DNA of 64,000 bases from Sphingobacteriales bacterium (GTDB taxonomy: Bacteria > Bacteroidota > Bacteroidia > Chitinophagales > UBA2359). The notes beneath the pieces were generated by a model that saw only the letters and a list, made by a program, of their open reading frames with translations, made no database searches and had not been told where the DNA came from. The position numbers and the translations under genes are program-made. The DNA lies in NCBI GenBank assembly GCA_016711295.1, contig JADJTE010000002.1, forward strand, positions 248,001 through 312,000. The letters are read 5' to 3'. Shown piece by piece: positions 33,399 to 44,777 of this stretch. Positions within the stretch are counted from its first letter, which is position 1; each line of letters opens with the position of its first letter.

Positions 33399-35667
33399 CT
33401 ACCAAGTAGCCCAATAGATACCGCGTCCGTAGGTAGCAGCTATTAGGCGTTGTTGGGTGGCATTATGGTGTAACTGCATGATGGGCACAGCAGGCAGTCC
33501 CTGCCCAAGAGGTAGCCATGTTTGCGTATCGGGGGGCAGCAGGTAAATGCCGCTATTCGTAGCAGCAACGAGTTGGGCGGGGCTTTGAGGCGTTTGATGC
33601 AGCCATTGCAATTGGTTAATTTCTGTACCCTTGGGCAAATTATAGGCAATAGACTGCCATGTTTGCCCACTATCGTGTGTCCTATATATATACGTATCGC
33701 TTTTGCCGCTTCGATAAGACGAGAGTGCTGCACAAACATGCTTCGGGTCGGCGGGGTGTAGGGCGATGGTATTGACCCATAGGGCAGGTAAGTTGGCATT
33801 GATAGCCGTAAAAGTTTTGCCGCTATCGTGGGTTGCCCATATATTGCCGTCGTCGGTGCCTACATAGACGCTGAGTGTATCGGTGGCGGCGGCAATAGCA
33901 TTTACTGTTCCGTATCGGAAATTATAGCCGTCGCCGCCATTAGAGAAGTCGGCGCGGTTGCCCCAAGGTCGCCAGCGTTGTTGTTTTTCATGCCAGCAGT
34001 ATAGGCTTTGGGTAGCGCATAAAAAGGTGCGATGAGCGGGACTATATATTATTGGCATTTTCCAAGCGCATCGGTCGCTTTTATAGATACCCGCGTCAGC
34101 AACTATGCCAAGTTCCGGTATCTGTTTTTGTATGGAGGTCGCCGTATTGAAAGGCGTAGAAGAGGCGATATGGCGATAGTGCAGTATCGGATACGGCTAC
34201 GTTTACGCCATCTCCGTGTGTCGAAATGGCTTGTATGGTAGCTACTGATTGGGTGAATTGAGCAATTTGCCGCTGTATTCCTGCCATGCTCTTGTGTGGG
34301 GAAGGCTTGGGTATAGTGGGCAATTTGTATTGTACGACACCGTTATCTTGCAGCCCGATATATAGCAAATTGGGATTTCGGGGGTCTTGGGCAAGGGCGT
34401 ATAACTGTTCGACGGGCAATTGGTTGGCGGTTTGCCATTGTTTGCCGCGTTGCCGCGATAGGTATATGCCCCCGTCGTTAGCCGCCACGAGCAATTGTGG
34501 GTCGAGGGGATGTATAAATAAACTATGCTGGTCGTAGTGTATCAATTGTTCGGAGATATTTGTCCAACGATTGCCGCCGTTATCGGTCTGCCATATATCG
34601 AGCAGGGGCAGGTATATTCGGTCGGCATCATCGGGGTCTATGACGGGTTTCCCAAACCACCACCCATAGCCATTAGTTTGGGCAATGGACGAGTTCTGCC
34701 GGGTTATTTGCCACGTATTTCCTGCGTCGTTAGAGCGAAACAATCCGATGAGGTCGCCATATTCGTCCATAATAAGGGCATATATGCGGTCGGGTTTATT
34801 GGGAGCTATGGCTATACTGATGCGTCCGAGTGCGTTGGTAGGCAATCCGTTGCTGAGGTGTTGCCATTGTTTGCCGCCGTTGGTGCTTCGGTAGATGCCC
34901 GATGCTTTGCCGCCGTATTGTCGGGCATTGGGTCGGCGTGTGCGCTGCCAAAGTGCGGCAAATACAGTATCGGGGTGGCGCGGGTGTATCACTACATCAA
35001 TAGCACCAGTAGAATCGTTAGGCGATAGTAGTTGTGTCCATGTTTGCCCGCCGTCGGTGGTTTTGAATATACCGCGCTGCGGACTATTGGCAAATAGTGT
35101 GCCCATAGCAGCGGCATAGGCGGTTTGTGGGTCGTGGGGATGGATGGCAATCTGTCCAATACTACCGCTTTGCGGCAAACCGGCGGATGCCCACGTATCG
35201 CCGCCGTCGTCAGACCTGAATATACCACATCCGTCGTAGGTGAGCGAACCGCCGCCACCATTGGCTTCGCCCGTACCTACATATAATATTTGCGGGTCGG
35301 AGGGTGCAAGGGCAATATCGCCAATAGGTAGGCAGGGTTGTTGGTCGAATATGGCTTGCCACGTATTGCCTTTGTCGCGGCTACGCCATAGACCGCCCGA
35401 CGCAGCACCTGCGTAGATAGTAAGGGTATCGTTGGGCGGCATAATTACGTCGGTCATGCGTCCAGAAAGGCGTGGAGGTAGCAAGTCTACGGGCAGCCAA
35501 TGCACATCGGGGCTGAGTAGTGGCTGTGCAGTAAGGTTTGGCGGGGCAATGTACGGCAATAAACCTATAAGTAGCCAACAAACTCGTAGTAGGCCTGGGC
35601 TGCTGGCATAATAACGGATTATAGCGAGGAGTGAGGTAGGTGCAGAATGGATTTGGGCACTTAGCAT
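33399..35667 (-). CDS. BNR/VPS10-like beta-propeller secreted protein (one frameshift)
   Basis: About 755 residues. Start chosen at 35667 (MLSAQIHSAPTSLLAIIR), immediately after a TATCTTTG box; longer upstream frames would overlap the promoter. The protein is a run of Asp-box/BNR-type repeats (LWRSRDKGNTWQAIF; IFRSDDGGDTWASAG; IFKTTDGGQTWTQL; IYRSTNGGKQWQHL) as in sortilin/VPS10-like and xyloglucanase-type propellers. The frame breaks once at about 34060-34100. The N-terminal hydrophobic stretch (LLRVCWLLIGLLPYIAPPN) acts as signal or anchor. No T9SS sorting domain is seen at the end (YGRGIYWATW). The ligand is unknown. Confidence 0.82.
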
Positions 35668-35671
35668 AATA

Positions 35672-35679
35672 CAAAGATA
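35672..35679 (-). promoter_or_regulatory. -7 box TATCTTTG for the BNR protein
   Basis: The minus strand reads TATCTTTG 4 bases before the chosen ATG at 35667. This decides the start against longer N-terminal extensions. Confidence 0.6.
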
Positions 35680-35732
35680 GCTATAAATAAGGCATAATAG
35701 GTAATTTGTGCTGGGGTTTAAGGCAAAAGCAC

Positions 35733-35740
35733 TATCTTTG
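35733..35740 (+). promoter_or_regulatory. -7 box TATCTTTG upstream of the YbjN-like gene
   Basis: Plus-strand TATCTTTG, 180 bases before the ATG at 35921, with no open gene between. If used, it leaves a long 5' leader. A TTG lies 24 bases upstream, slightly beyond the usual spacing. Confidence 0.45.
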
Positions 35741-35920
35741 CCCGTCGATTTCTGTTTTATTGCTATATGTATAGCACAAGGTTGTTTAGACAAATTTGAA
35801 TTATGTTAAATAATTAGTGATTTGCGAAATTGCTTTTATCGAACACATTTCTACCAACAACGAGAAGTGTGTTAATAGGTACTATGACATTTGCATAGCA
35901 ACAGATATTTATTTTAGACC

Positions 35921-37222
35921 ATGAAAATCACCATTTTTGGTAAATCTAACGATTTGCCCCAACCCGATGTCCGATTTGGGCGTTACAGCGATGCGTATAA
36001 GGAAGCCGACCGCTATGTGTTTTGGGACGAGGCGGTACTTTTATTTGAACAAAAACAGTATACTGCGGCATTTCAGTCGTTATTAGCCTATCTGTTCGAC
36101 CCGAACGAAAACAATGTCGTGCAGCGCATTGAGGACGGCACACTACATTTTGAGTTAGTGCAGGGGTCGAAGCGCATTATCGGACGCGCCGATGCACAGC
36201 GTATAGTAGCAGAAATAGACGTATTGCGCTGTTTGCAATTGGGCTTGCCGCTGATGCGGCGCTTGATGGAGATGAACTACGAATTGCAATTTTGCCGATT
36301 TGCCTTGCTCGATGATACGATATACCTCAAATACGACACACATATAGGCGATGCCTTGCCCGAAAAATTGTATTTTGCATTGCGAGAGATGGCAACACAA
36401 GCCGACAAGTATGACGATTTGTTGATAGCATCGTTTCCTCATCTCGTACCCAGCCAGCATACCGTCCAATTGCCGCTACCTGATACCGAGCGCGCTACTA
36501 AATATACATATTTACAACGTTGGATTGATAATGCTTTTGGACTCATATACCGCTTAGACAGCAACGCGCAAGCCGTAGCTATCTCGTATATATTGCTCAA
36601 TACGGCATTAAAAATAGATTATCTCATCGTACCACAAGGTAGTATAACGGACAAAATAGAGTTTATCAACGAACTATATTATACCGATACTGAAACGAAT
36701 ATTGTAGAACGCAACAATAGAGTCCAACGCGAACTGACCACCATACAACAGTTGAGTACCGAAATGCTATATCGCGAGCTATACCAAGTACGAGCTACTT
36801 TTGGTTTGGCGAGCTATGCCCAGCCCTCACAATTATTTATAGCAATGGGCAGTATTCTGAACGATATAGCCCAATGTGCCGACCGCCGACACCCACTTAT
36901 AGCGCAATATATCACCGAATGTGCGGTGCAATTCGCGCTTTTTCATTTGGGCATGCCCACTTGTCTGCACCACTATTTGCATTTGATGGTGCGCTGCCTC
37001 AATGCTGATTATTTCGATGAGCTTGGCTTTACGCCCCACTATGTAGAAGCAGGTACGCAAAAATTGAATGCCAAAGCCCTCAAACAAGCCCTCTCCGAAT
37101 TGCAAACTCAAGCACGGCGCACTTTCCCCGATTTTTCGCTTAGTGTATCGCACCTCAATTTTAAAACGCCACTCAATTTTGTGCAATCGCTTATAGCGGC
37201 TTTGTCAGCGGCTACTTATTGA
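35921..37222 (+). CDS. Hypothetical protein with a possible YbjN/T3SS-chaperone-like domain
   Basis: A 433-residue cytoplasmic protein with no signal peptide or membrane span. Residues ~60-190 alternate strand and helix (VVQRIEDGTLHFELVQGSKR; LRCLQLGLPLMRRLMEMNYE; CRFALLDDTIYLKYDTHIGD) in the pattern of YbjN/type III chaperone-like folds; this is a tentative fold guess, not a family match. The remainder is largely helical. It is followed after 117 bases, on the same strand, by a zinc-ribbon serine protease, suggesting a functional pair. I cannot name a function. Confidence 0.55.
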   Translation: MKITIFGKSNDLPQPDVRFGRYSDAYKEADRYVFWDEAVLLFEQKQYTAAFQSLLAYLFDPNENNVVQRIEDGTLHFELVQGSKRIIGRADAQRIVAEIDVLRCLQLGLPLMRRLMEMNYELQFCRFALLDDTIYLKYDTHIGDALPEKLYFALREMATQADKYDDLLIASFPHLVPSQHTVQLPLPDTERATKYTYLQRWIDNAFGLIYRLDSNAQAVAISYILLNTALKIDYLIVPQGSITDKIEFINELYYTDTETNIVERNNRVQRELTTIQQLSTEMLYRELYQVRATFGLASYAQPSQLFIAMGSILNDIAQCADRRHPLIAQYITECAVQFALFHLGMPTCLHHYLHLMVRCLNADYFDELGFTPHYVEAGTQKLNAKALKQALSELQTQARRTFPDFSLSVSHLNFKTPLNFVQSLIAALSAATY

Positions 37223-37339
37223 TGATTATTTCGTTGGCAAATATTGTAAGCAAAACAAATTTGAATATAATTAGCTAATAATCAGTTATTTACAATAATA
37301 ACAACATGCAATTCAGCAAGGCATCCTTATCGCTAATCC

Positions 37340-38197
37340 ATGAAACAGAATATCGAATTATACTCGCAAGTAGTAGTGCAAATAGCGGCTGCCAAAGGTA
37401 GCGGGACGGGATTTTATCTCGCGCCGCAGGGCTGGGCTGTCACCAATTACCATGTAGTAGGCGACAATATAGACGTAACCATCAGCGGCAAATATCTGCC
37501 CCAACAACGCGCTATTGTTATCTATAAAGACCCCTTGCACGATTTGGCATTTATACAAGTAGGTAGCCTCAGCAGCGAAATACCCACCATCGAATTAGCT
37601 CCTGATGATTACCCACTCCAAGAAGGCGACAGCATATTGGCTATTGGTCACCCGTTTGGACTAAAATATTCAGCCACCAAGGGCATTGTATCGAAGGTAA
37701 AACGACAATACGGCAGTTTGCAATATATACAGATAGATGCTGCCATCAATCCGGGCAATAGCGGAGGTCCGCTTGTCACCCGAACAGGCGAGGTGCTAGG
37801 TGTCAATACCTTTATTATAGAAGGCGGCGATAATGTAGGATTTGCCTTGCCCGTTCGCTACCTGCGCCAATCGCTTGCCGATTACGAGCCGTATATCGGC
37901 AAACGGGTAGAACGCTGTGCGTCGTGCGAAAATTTGGTCGAAAAAAGCCAAGCCGAAGCCGAATCGGGCTATTGTCCGCACTGTGGGCATGAACTCGCTT
38001 TTGCTGCCGAAGCCGACTACGAGCCAACAGGCGTTGCCCAAATTATCGAAAACGTTTTATTGCGCATCGGTATAGATGCCACCTTAGCACGGCGCGGCAC
38101 CGACGTATGGCGCACCCAGCGCGGTAGTGCCACCATTCATATTTGCTATGACGCAGCAAGCAGTACCATTATCGGTGACGAAGTGGTTAGTGGTTAG
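37340..38197 (+). CDS. Trypsin-like serine protease with zinc ribbon, C-terminus ending in a heptanucleotide array
   Basis: A 285-residue S1C-type protease without signal peptide, so probably cytoplasmic. The triad is visible: His in VTNYHVVGDN, Asp in DPLHDLAFIQV, Ser in INPGNSGGPLV. No PDZ domain follows. Instead there is a zinc ribbon (CASC...CPHC, residues ~193-215) and a short alpha/beta segment (IIENVLLRIGIDATLARRG) resembling the start of a YbjN/chaperone-like domain. The reading frame then runs into the AGTGGTT array and stops after VVSG. All three frames of the array meet TAG within seven codons, so copy-number change cannot extend the protein. The domain may be truncated by the array. 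It pairs with the preceding gene. Confidence 0.85.
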   Translation: MKQNIELYSQVVVQIAAAKGSGTGFYLAPQGWAVTNYHVVGDNIDVTISGKYLPQQRAIVIYKDPLHDLAFIQVGSLSSEIPTIELAPDDYPLQEGDSILAIGHPFGLKYSATKGIVSKVKRQYGSLQYIQIDAAINPGNSGGPLVTRTGEVLGVNTFIIEGGDNVGFALPVRYLRQSLADYEPYIGKRVERCASCENLVEKSQAEAESGYCPHCGHELAFAAEADYEPTGVAQIIENVLLRIGIDATLARRGTDVWRTQRGSATIHICYDAASSTIIGDEVVSG

Positions 38198-38342
38198 TGG
38201 TTAGTGGTTAGTGGTTAGTGGTTAGTGGTTAGTGGTTAGTGGTTAGTGGTTAGTGGTTAGTGGTTAGTGGTTAGTGGTTAGTGGTTAGTGGTTAGTGGTT
38301 AGTGGTTAGTGGTTAGTGGTTAGTGGTTAGTGATTAGTGGTT
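38182..38342 (+). repeat. Heptanucleotide tandem repeat, 23 units of AGTGGTT
   Basis: 161 bases made of AGTGGTT repeated 23 times, uniform except unit 22 (AGTGATT). It begins inside the last codons of the serine protease gene and ends just before a MITE copy. The near-perfect uniformity suggests recent expansion by slippage. Confidence 0.97.
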
Positions 38343-38356
38343 AATATTACATTTTC

Positions 38357-38468
38357 ATAACTGTCTATCCTTGTAGGGGGAACTAATCGAATATGCAATG
38401 ATTCCGGGCATTATTAGATGAGTATTGCTCATTACCCCATACCCAAAATCCTATATCCTAATAGTTAT
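38357..38468. mobile_element. MITE family A, copy 3 (degenerate ends)
   Basis: 112 bp matching the 113-bp family over its interior (CTTGTAGGGGGAACTAATCG ... GCTCATTACCCCATACCC). Ends have decayed to ATAACTGTCTAT and CTAATAGTTAT. No flanking duplication remains. Confidence 0.85.
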
Positions 38469-38483
38469 ACCGTAACTATTTAG

Positions 38484-40231
38484 AGTGTGCTTAAAAAGCA
38501 GGTGCTTTTATATATTTTTGAATATTAAAGAAAGTGTTATTTGTAAATATGATGTAATAGGAGAGATAATTTCGGATATAGTACCATATTTTGAATGGGC
38601 ACAAAGACAGTGCTTTGAGCCATCGAGCAATGTTCGTGGCTATGATACAGCAAATAACCCAAACACGGGTTGTTTCATTGGATTTTGCTGCAATACGGTC
38701 TAAGCCGTAGCGGTTTTGGTTTGCCCGATTTTGCCCTCTACGATATTGCGTTGGTTTCGTTCAGCTTGGGCAATTCGTTTTTGCTTTGGCAGTTTGGTCT
38801 TCTTTTTTGGGGCGACCGAGTGGCTTGCCGATGAGCCGAAAGCCGAGTTGTTTGGCAGGTGCGCGATTTTTCTGTGTAAAATATATTCGGTCAGCATTGA
38901 CGCTTTCGGGCAATACACCATATAGTTCTTTATAACGATTGATGTGTGTTTCAAGGTCTTGATTTTCGTTATAGGCTTCCCACGAAAGTTATCTATGGTG
39001 GTGATGCCATCTACGGTGGCGATGCCGATTTTCGCTCCAAACTCTGTGCTTATATTTGTTTGCCTCGCACAATCGGACGCTTATATGGCTGGGAGATAGA
39101 TACGATGCGGTTTTCACAAGTTCTCTTTTGTTTGTCATACATTTTCTTTTGTTGTTCATACAGTTTTTGTATCGTTTCATATTCTTTTAGTTCCTTTTTA
39201 CGCCATCCTTTTAATGTTGCTTAAGGTTCATTGCTGCGAACTTGTTCGATTAAAGCCTTGACAAACAGTAAGTTACGTTTCAAATAGCCCAATTGTTGTC
39301 GGATACCTACTTGCAACTCTTTCTTTTTTTCTTTTTCTTTTTGGCGATGTTTAGATAATTTTTATAGGCTATCCGACGGTAGGTTCGGAAGTTTTGGCGC
39401 GGTAAATTCAATTGAGCGCAGAGCAAATCAATATAATTATCTGTCTTTTTCGAGCCTCATTGAGCAAATCAAGGTCGGTTGGAAACTTTTTTTTGAGGGG
39501 CTACGGTCGCATCTATTTTTAAATGCCCGCGATGAGTGACTTGGGACTCGGTTTGGGTGGTGGTGTCTTGCTCCGTTTCGTCTTGCGCTGATGTGGCGTT
39601 TGCACGCTTGTCTGCTATTGGTGGGTCTTGCTCCGGTGGGGCATCGTCCGAAGTAGCCTGGGTTGTGCTACCTTTGGCTGGCACTTGGCTATCAAGCAGC
39701 TGCACCGATTGCGCTATTGCTTTTCTATGGCAGCTATACCGTCGCCGCTCAAGCGGGTGCCGGATGGCTACAAAGAGCGACGGGTCGAATATGGGGCTTT
39801 TTGAAAAACTCCAAGCCCAACAAAATATTGAAGATAGGGGTTCTCTTGAATTTGCAAAATGGTCTCGGCATCCGAAATATTGAGATAGTGTTTGATTATC
39901 AACGCACCCAGCACTAAGCGACCGGAAGCGACGGGCGACCATTGTCGGCGCACATCTTACTAAGATAGGCTGTCTCAATGGCTTCCCAAGGAAATGAGCC
40001 TGCCAACTGAACCCAACGATTACTCGAATCTAAACTGCCCTCAAAAGGCAACCCAAACGTCAAAACTGGGAATTTAGGTAAGGTCTTTTTTATCATGACG
40101 AAAAAACTGCGGTTTTAGACGTAAAGGTACGATTTTATGAGTAGTTTTCCTACTATTTTTAACCCATTTTTTTGTCATAATTCACTGAATATCAATAAAT
40201 TATAATAGCGAATTGGCTTTTTCAGTACGCT
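38484..40231 (-). mobile_element. IS5-superfamily element with 8-bp target duplication CTATTTAG
   Basis: 1,748 bp. Left end AGTGTGCTTAAAAAGC; the inverse of the right end is AGCGTACTGAAAAAGC. Flanked by CTATTTAG at 38476-38483 and 40232-40239. Contains a degenerate IS5/IS1182-type transposase on the minus strand. The target is the core of the IS66-type terminal repeat of a MITE. Confidence 0.88.
38703..40096 (-). pseudogene. IS5/IS1182-like transposase, multiply frameshifted
   Basis: Pieces in order: an N-terminal DUF772-type region (SFPWEAIETAYLSKMCADN; LVLGALIIKHYLNISDAETI; FDPSLFVAIR), then the first catalytic Asp region (HRGHLKIDATVAPQK), a Lys-rich helical linker (KKKKELQVGIRQQLGYLKRN), then the C-terminal piece with the catalytic Glu (AERNQRNIVEGKIGQTK). 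At least four frame changes separate them, and residues near the second Asp are poorly conserved. Sequence error could explain some breaks, but the middle is truly decayed. Not functional as read. Confidence 0.8.
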
Positions 40232-40552
40232 CTATTTAGGCAGTTTCGTCACTCGGTTATTCATTAGACTTCTTGCGAAAGCAGAAAATCGAAAATTTAA
40301 TCCCTTAAATTGGGAAATACAGAAATTACACCTTAATCGCCCGTTAGAATGCCATAGGCATGTTATATTGGTAGCATCTGGCGGGCATAATCTTCTTTTA
40401 AATGCCGTAGGTATGGCATCTAACATTACCTCGCTACGGGATTGTATTTTGTGCTGATATCTCTTTGCTAGCTCCATAGCAGGGTACTGAAATGCTTGGT
40501 CTACGACACACCCTGCCTAAATAGTTATCAAAATACATTAAATATTTTTTAT

Positions 40553-40737
40553 AATTTATTGTAAATCATTGATAATCAGCAAATTATATCTTGTATAAAT
40601 TCCACCTCTTTGAGGGGATTAGGGGGAGTTCTTGAACTAATATCTCAATTATCTAGCATTATTTCCTAAGTCCTAACGCTTGAAAATGGATACATAGCAG
40701 GCAAAATTAATACTCAAAACTTAAAAATCGAACCACT
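40553..40737. repeat. Dispersed repeat C, copy 2 (empty site for MITE B)
   Basis: 185 bp matching 20082-20196 plus 20464-20530. At the place where copy 1 carries the 267-bp MITE this copy reads ATTATCTAGCATTATTTCCTAAG uninterrupted. It lies directly upstream of the BNR/LamG gene (ATG 40745). Confidence 0.8.
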
Positions 40738-40744
40738 ATATACC

Positions 40745-43700
40745 ATGCGCATTTTTATTATCCTATTGGCTCTTATTAGCGGTTTGTTCGGATCGGCATT
40801 GCTGTGGGCACAACAAAAACCCTCGCCTATTTTTATAGAACCCGATGCGCCCGAATGGATTGGCATGATGCTGCGCGACGATGCTAATGTGTTCGAGGTA
40901 CAACAAGCCTACGAGCGGTATTATCGCCAACACGAATGGGTCAAAAACAATTATACCCAATATTATAAACGATGGATGCATTGGTCGCGCCATTACGTAC
41001 AGCCCAACGGCAGCATCGCCCTACCCACACCCGGCGAACAAGCCCAAAGCGAAGCACAACGCTTACAATGGCGCGCCAACAGTCGCCCGAAAGGTGGGCA
41101 GACGGGCGAAAAACAGCAACTCACGGGCTGGACTTTTTTGGGCCCTAATGAAACCTACGACATCAACGGCACAAGCAAAGTTACTTGGCAAACCAATATT
41201 TATTGCGTCGCTATTGCGCCATCTAATAACGATATTCTATATGCTGGTGGCGAAACAGGCGGGGTTTGGAAAACAACCGACAAGGGGCTAACCTGGGTAT
41301 TGACAACCAAAAATGTGTTGCACGGCTCGTTTGGTGCCATACAGATACACCCCACCGACCCCAATACGGCGTATGCAGCTACGAGCGGCAAGATTATCAA
41401 AACCACTGACGGCGGCAGTACTTGGGCAAGTGTTTATACAGAAAACGGTTTGTGGGTCAATCAAATCAGCATCAATACCGACGACCCTAATATCGTATTG
41501 GCGGCTGCCGAAGAAGGCTTGCTGCGCAGCACTAACGGCGGCAATACTTGGGCAGATGCGTTCGGCGAATTTTCGTGGGCAGTCAAAGCCAAGCCTGACG
41601 CGCCCAATACCGTTTGGGCAGTGCGCGACAACGGCGCAGGTGCCGATGTAATGAAAAGCACCGACGGCGGAGCTACCTGGACAATATCCAATACCGGATT
41701 TTATGTGCCAACAGGCGACCGCAGCGTAACTGGAGCTATTATTGCCACTTGCCCATCGAACCCCGACAAATTGTATATTTATTTGTGCGGTAGCGGCACC
41801 GACATCTATGGCTATATCGGCGTATATGTGAGCAACGATGCAGGAATTACCTGGGCAAATACCAATCCTGCCAACAGCGTGGGGTTGCCGTATAGCGTAC
41901 CCACACACAGCAACCTAATGGCAAGCAACGGCACAACGGGTTTGCAGCAAGGTTTTTATGATATGGCTATTGTAGTCAATCCTACCAATGACCAACAATT
42001 GATAGCGGGCGGAACCTCGTGGTATAAAAGTATCGATGGCGGCGCAACATGGACGGGCTTGGGCGGCTACATGGGTGGTTTGCCCTGGGCACACCCCGAT
42101 ATACAATGTACCGTAGCACAAGGCGGCGATTTGTGGATAGCCTCCGATGGTGGACTTAATTATTCTGCTGATTTTGGCATTACGCACGAAGCCCGCATGA
42201 ACGGCATTTCGGGTGCAGATATGTGGGGTTTTGACAGTGGTTGGAACGAAGATATTTTAGTGGGCGGACGATACCACAACGGCAATATGACTTTCCACGA
42301 GAGTTTTCCCGCCGGAAAATACTACAGAATGGGCGGTGCCGAAGCTCCTACAGGCTACGTAAACCCCAGTACAGAGCGTAAAGTATATCATTCCGACATA
42401 GGCGGGCATCGAATCAAAGGAGGCTTTACCAACGGCAGAACCTCGTTCGGCACCTCCGTTTTTCCGAACGAAAGCTATGCTTATTATGCCAATAGTGAAA
42501 TGACTTGGTATCCCGAATGTTGGAATATCGTTTTTTTGGGCTACGAAAATCAATTATATAAAAGCACTGACGGCGGCACTACCTTTTCTGTACATTATAG
42601 CTTCCCGGGCACGATAGACAATAAAGTGTATGAGGTGAAATATCTCGCGCCAACCCGCAATAATGTATTGCTCGCAGTGGGACGCGCGACGACCGCATCT
42701 GGCGAAGTACCGACGGCGGGCAAACCTTTACGGCTTGCACGCTACTACCGCTACCCAACAATAACGACCGCGCAAAGCTAACAGCAAGTGCCACCAACCC
42801 CAATATATTGTGGGTGGCACTGACGTATGGCAGCAACGGCAAAAAGGTATATAAAACCACAGATGGCGGCATTACTTGGATTAACCTAAGCACAGCAACC
42901 CTCAACAACATAAGAGTACAAGACATTTTAGCCCAACACGCACCGCGACGGCGGAGTATATATAGGCACTAATGCAGGCGTATTTTATCGAAACAATACC
43001 CTTAGCGATTGGCAAGCCTATTCTGCCGATTTGCCCATTAGTACAGAATGTAATCGATTGAAGCCCTTTTACCGCGATGGCAAATTGCGCAACGGCACTT
43101 GGGGCTTCGGCGTATGGGAAACCGAGCTATACGAAGCGTCGGGCACAATAGCCCAAGCTATGACAGACAAACTAAGCACGGCTTGTGTGCGCGATACGTT
43201 TTATTTCGATGATTATTCGGTATTGCTCCATAATGGTGCTTCGTGGCTTTGGACTTTTCCAACTGCCACTTATACCGCCAATACCAATACGCGCACACCC
43301 AAAGCATTGTTTAACACCATGGGCGAGCATCTTGCTATCATGACCCTCAATACTCCGCAAGGTATATTCAGTGATACGCTTCGGCTCACCATTACGGACA
43401 ACCTCTGCCAAGCCGATACCATACCGGGCAAAGCCCTCTTGTTAGATGGCACCAACGATTATGCCTCGCTGCCCGCCCTCAACCTCAACAGCAATACGGT
43501 AACGATGACGGCTTGGATAAAGCCCAACGGCACACAAAACGATTGGGCAGGCCTTCTGTTTTGTAGGGGTGGCAATACAACGGCGGGCATCAGCCTACGC
43601 AATACCAACGAGCTGCGCTACCACTGGAACGACGGCGGTTATGGCTGGTCGTCGGGATTGACCGTAGCCGATAATGAATGGACGCATGTGGCTTTGGTCG

Positions 43701-44698
43701 TATCGCCATCATCAGTCAAGATATACAAAAATGGTATAGCTGCTACGCACACTACCAGCCCACCCATCGAAGATTTCGGCGCGAACTTGCAAATAGGACG
43801 CGACCCCAACAGCGGTTCGCGTTATTTCAAGGGTTGGATAGACGAAGTTTGTGTATATAACGCTACGCTCACACAAGAACAAATCCGAGAGCAAATGCAC
43901 CTTTGCAAACAACCCAATACCGACCCCAACTTGGTGAGCTATTTTCAATTTAATACCGACCTTACTGCTACCCTCGACTACGACAAGGTGCGCAACAACC
44001 ACGCCTCCTTAGCCAACGGTGCCGCCCGCGACACCTCTACCGGACCTTTTGCGGGTGGAAATAGCCATCGTACTACCCTAAGCGCACCCACTACGGTGCA
44101 AGATACCAATACAGGTATCTCTCTACAATTTGGAGGCACATTACCTAATGGCGAAATTGTTATCAGCCGCCTAAATCATAAACCCGACCAAGTGCCCAAT
44201 TGCGACCACTATTTTTCGGACGCGCATTATTGGATTCTGGACAACTACGGCAGCAACGCTACCTTTACCGCCCCCACGCCCGCCCAACTTAGCGGCATTG
44301 TAGTGCCCGATACCACTGCCATACCTCCCACTACTTATGCCCTCTATCGCCGTCCTGCCAATGCAGATGGCAATACGTGGGGAAGCCCCCTCAGCCAAGC
44401 CCAAACCGCAACAAGCGGCAATAATGGCTCATTTGACCTAAACAACAGCAACGGAATGACCCAAGCAGGGCAATATATCATTGCCAATAGCCTGACCACA
44501 CAATACATACAAGGCAACCTAGTATGCACCAACGGGATAGATACCTATTGGGTGCTACCCGTAACCAATACCAATTATACATGGACTATCGATACGGGCA
44601 ACGGCACCATAATCAGTGGGCAAGGTACGCCCCAAATTACCGTGCAATGGGCAAACGGCGAAATAGGGCAAGTATCTGTAATATTAAGCCAACCCTAA
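40745..44698 (+). CDS. Secreted BNR-propeller/LamG protein (frameshifts)
   Basis: About 1,318 codons: signal peptide (IILLALISGLFGSALLWAQ), then a long BNR/Asp-box propeller (GGVWKTTDKGLTWVL; IIKTTDGGSTWASVY; LLRSTNGGNTWADAF; LYKSTDGGTTFSVHY; VYKTTDGGITWINL), then a LamG/concanavalin-like domain (GKALLLDGTNDYASLPALNL ... FKGWIDEVCVYNATLTQEQI), ending in a PKD-like strand (WTIDTGNGTIISGQGTPQIT). The frame breaks near 42770 and near 42940. The end, ...VSVILSQP, has no sorting domain, so it is either truncated or exported otherwise. Related Bacteroidota proteins usually carry a T9SS tail. Ligand unknown; carbohydrate binding is inference from LamG. Confidence 0.85.
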
Positions 44699-44777
44699 AA
44701 TTTAACATTTGCTCATAGTTCGCCGTATAACACCGAATTACGAACAAATATCTAATCACCCAAACCAATTATATCTT

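Larger units (their letters stand above)
38472..40528. mobile_element. MITE family B, copy 2, interrupted by an IS5-like element
   Basis: Left end GTAACTATTTAG (38472-38483). After the IS5-like insert it resumes at 40232 with CTATTTAGGCAG and runs to CCTAAATAGTTAT at 40528. The internal palindromes (ATGCCGTAGGTATGGCAT) and the TTACACCTTAA/TTAAGGTGTAA segment match copy 1 in opposite orientation. It lies 3 bp after MITE A copy 3. Confidence 0.8.

Noticed and set aside
38182..38342. Heptanucleotide array considered as a CRISPR or telomere-like repeat
   Set aside because: No spacers and no contig end; it is a simple slippage-type minisatellite.
38946..39224. Plus-strand frame inside the IS5-like element
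   Set aside because: It is antisense to the degenerate transposase and has no recognisable domain.
44709..44777. N-terminal extension of the OsmC gene
   Set aside because: The extension is not OsmC-like; the ATG at 44778 opens the conserved first strand.
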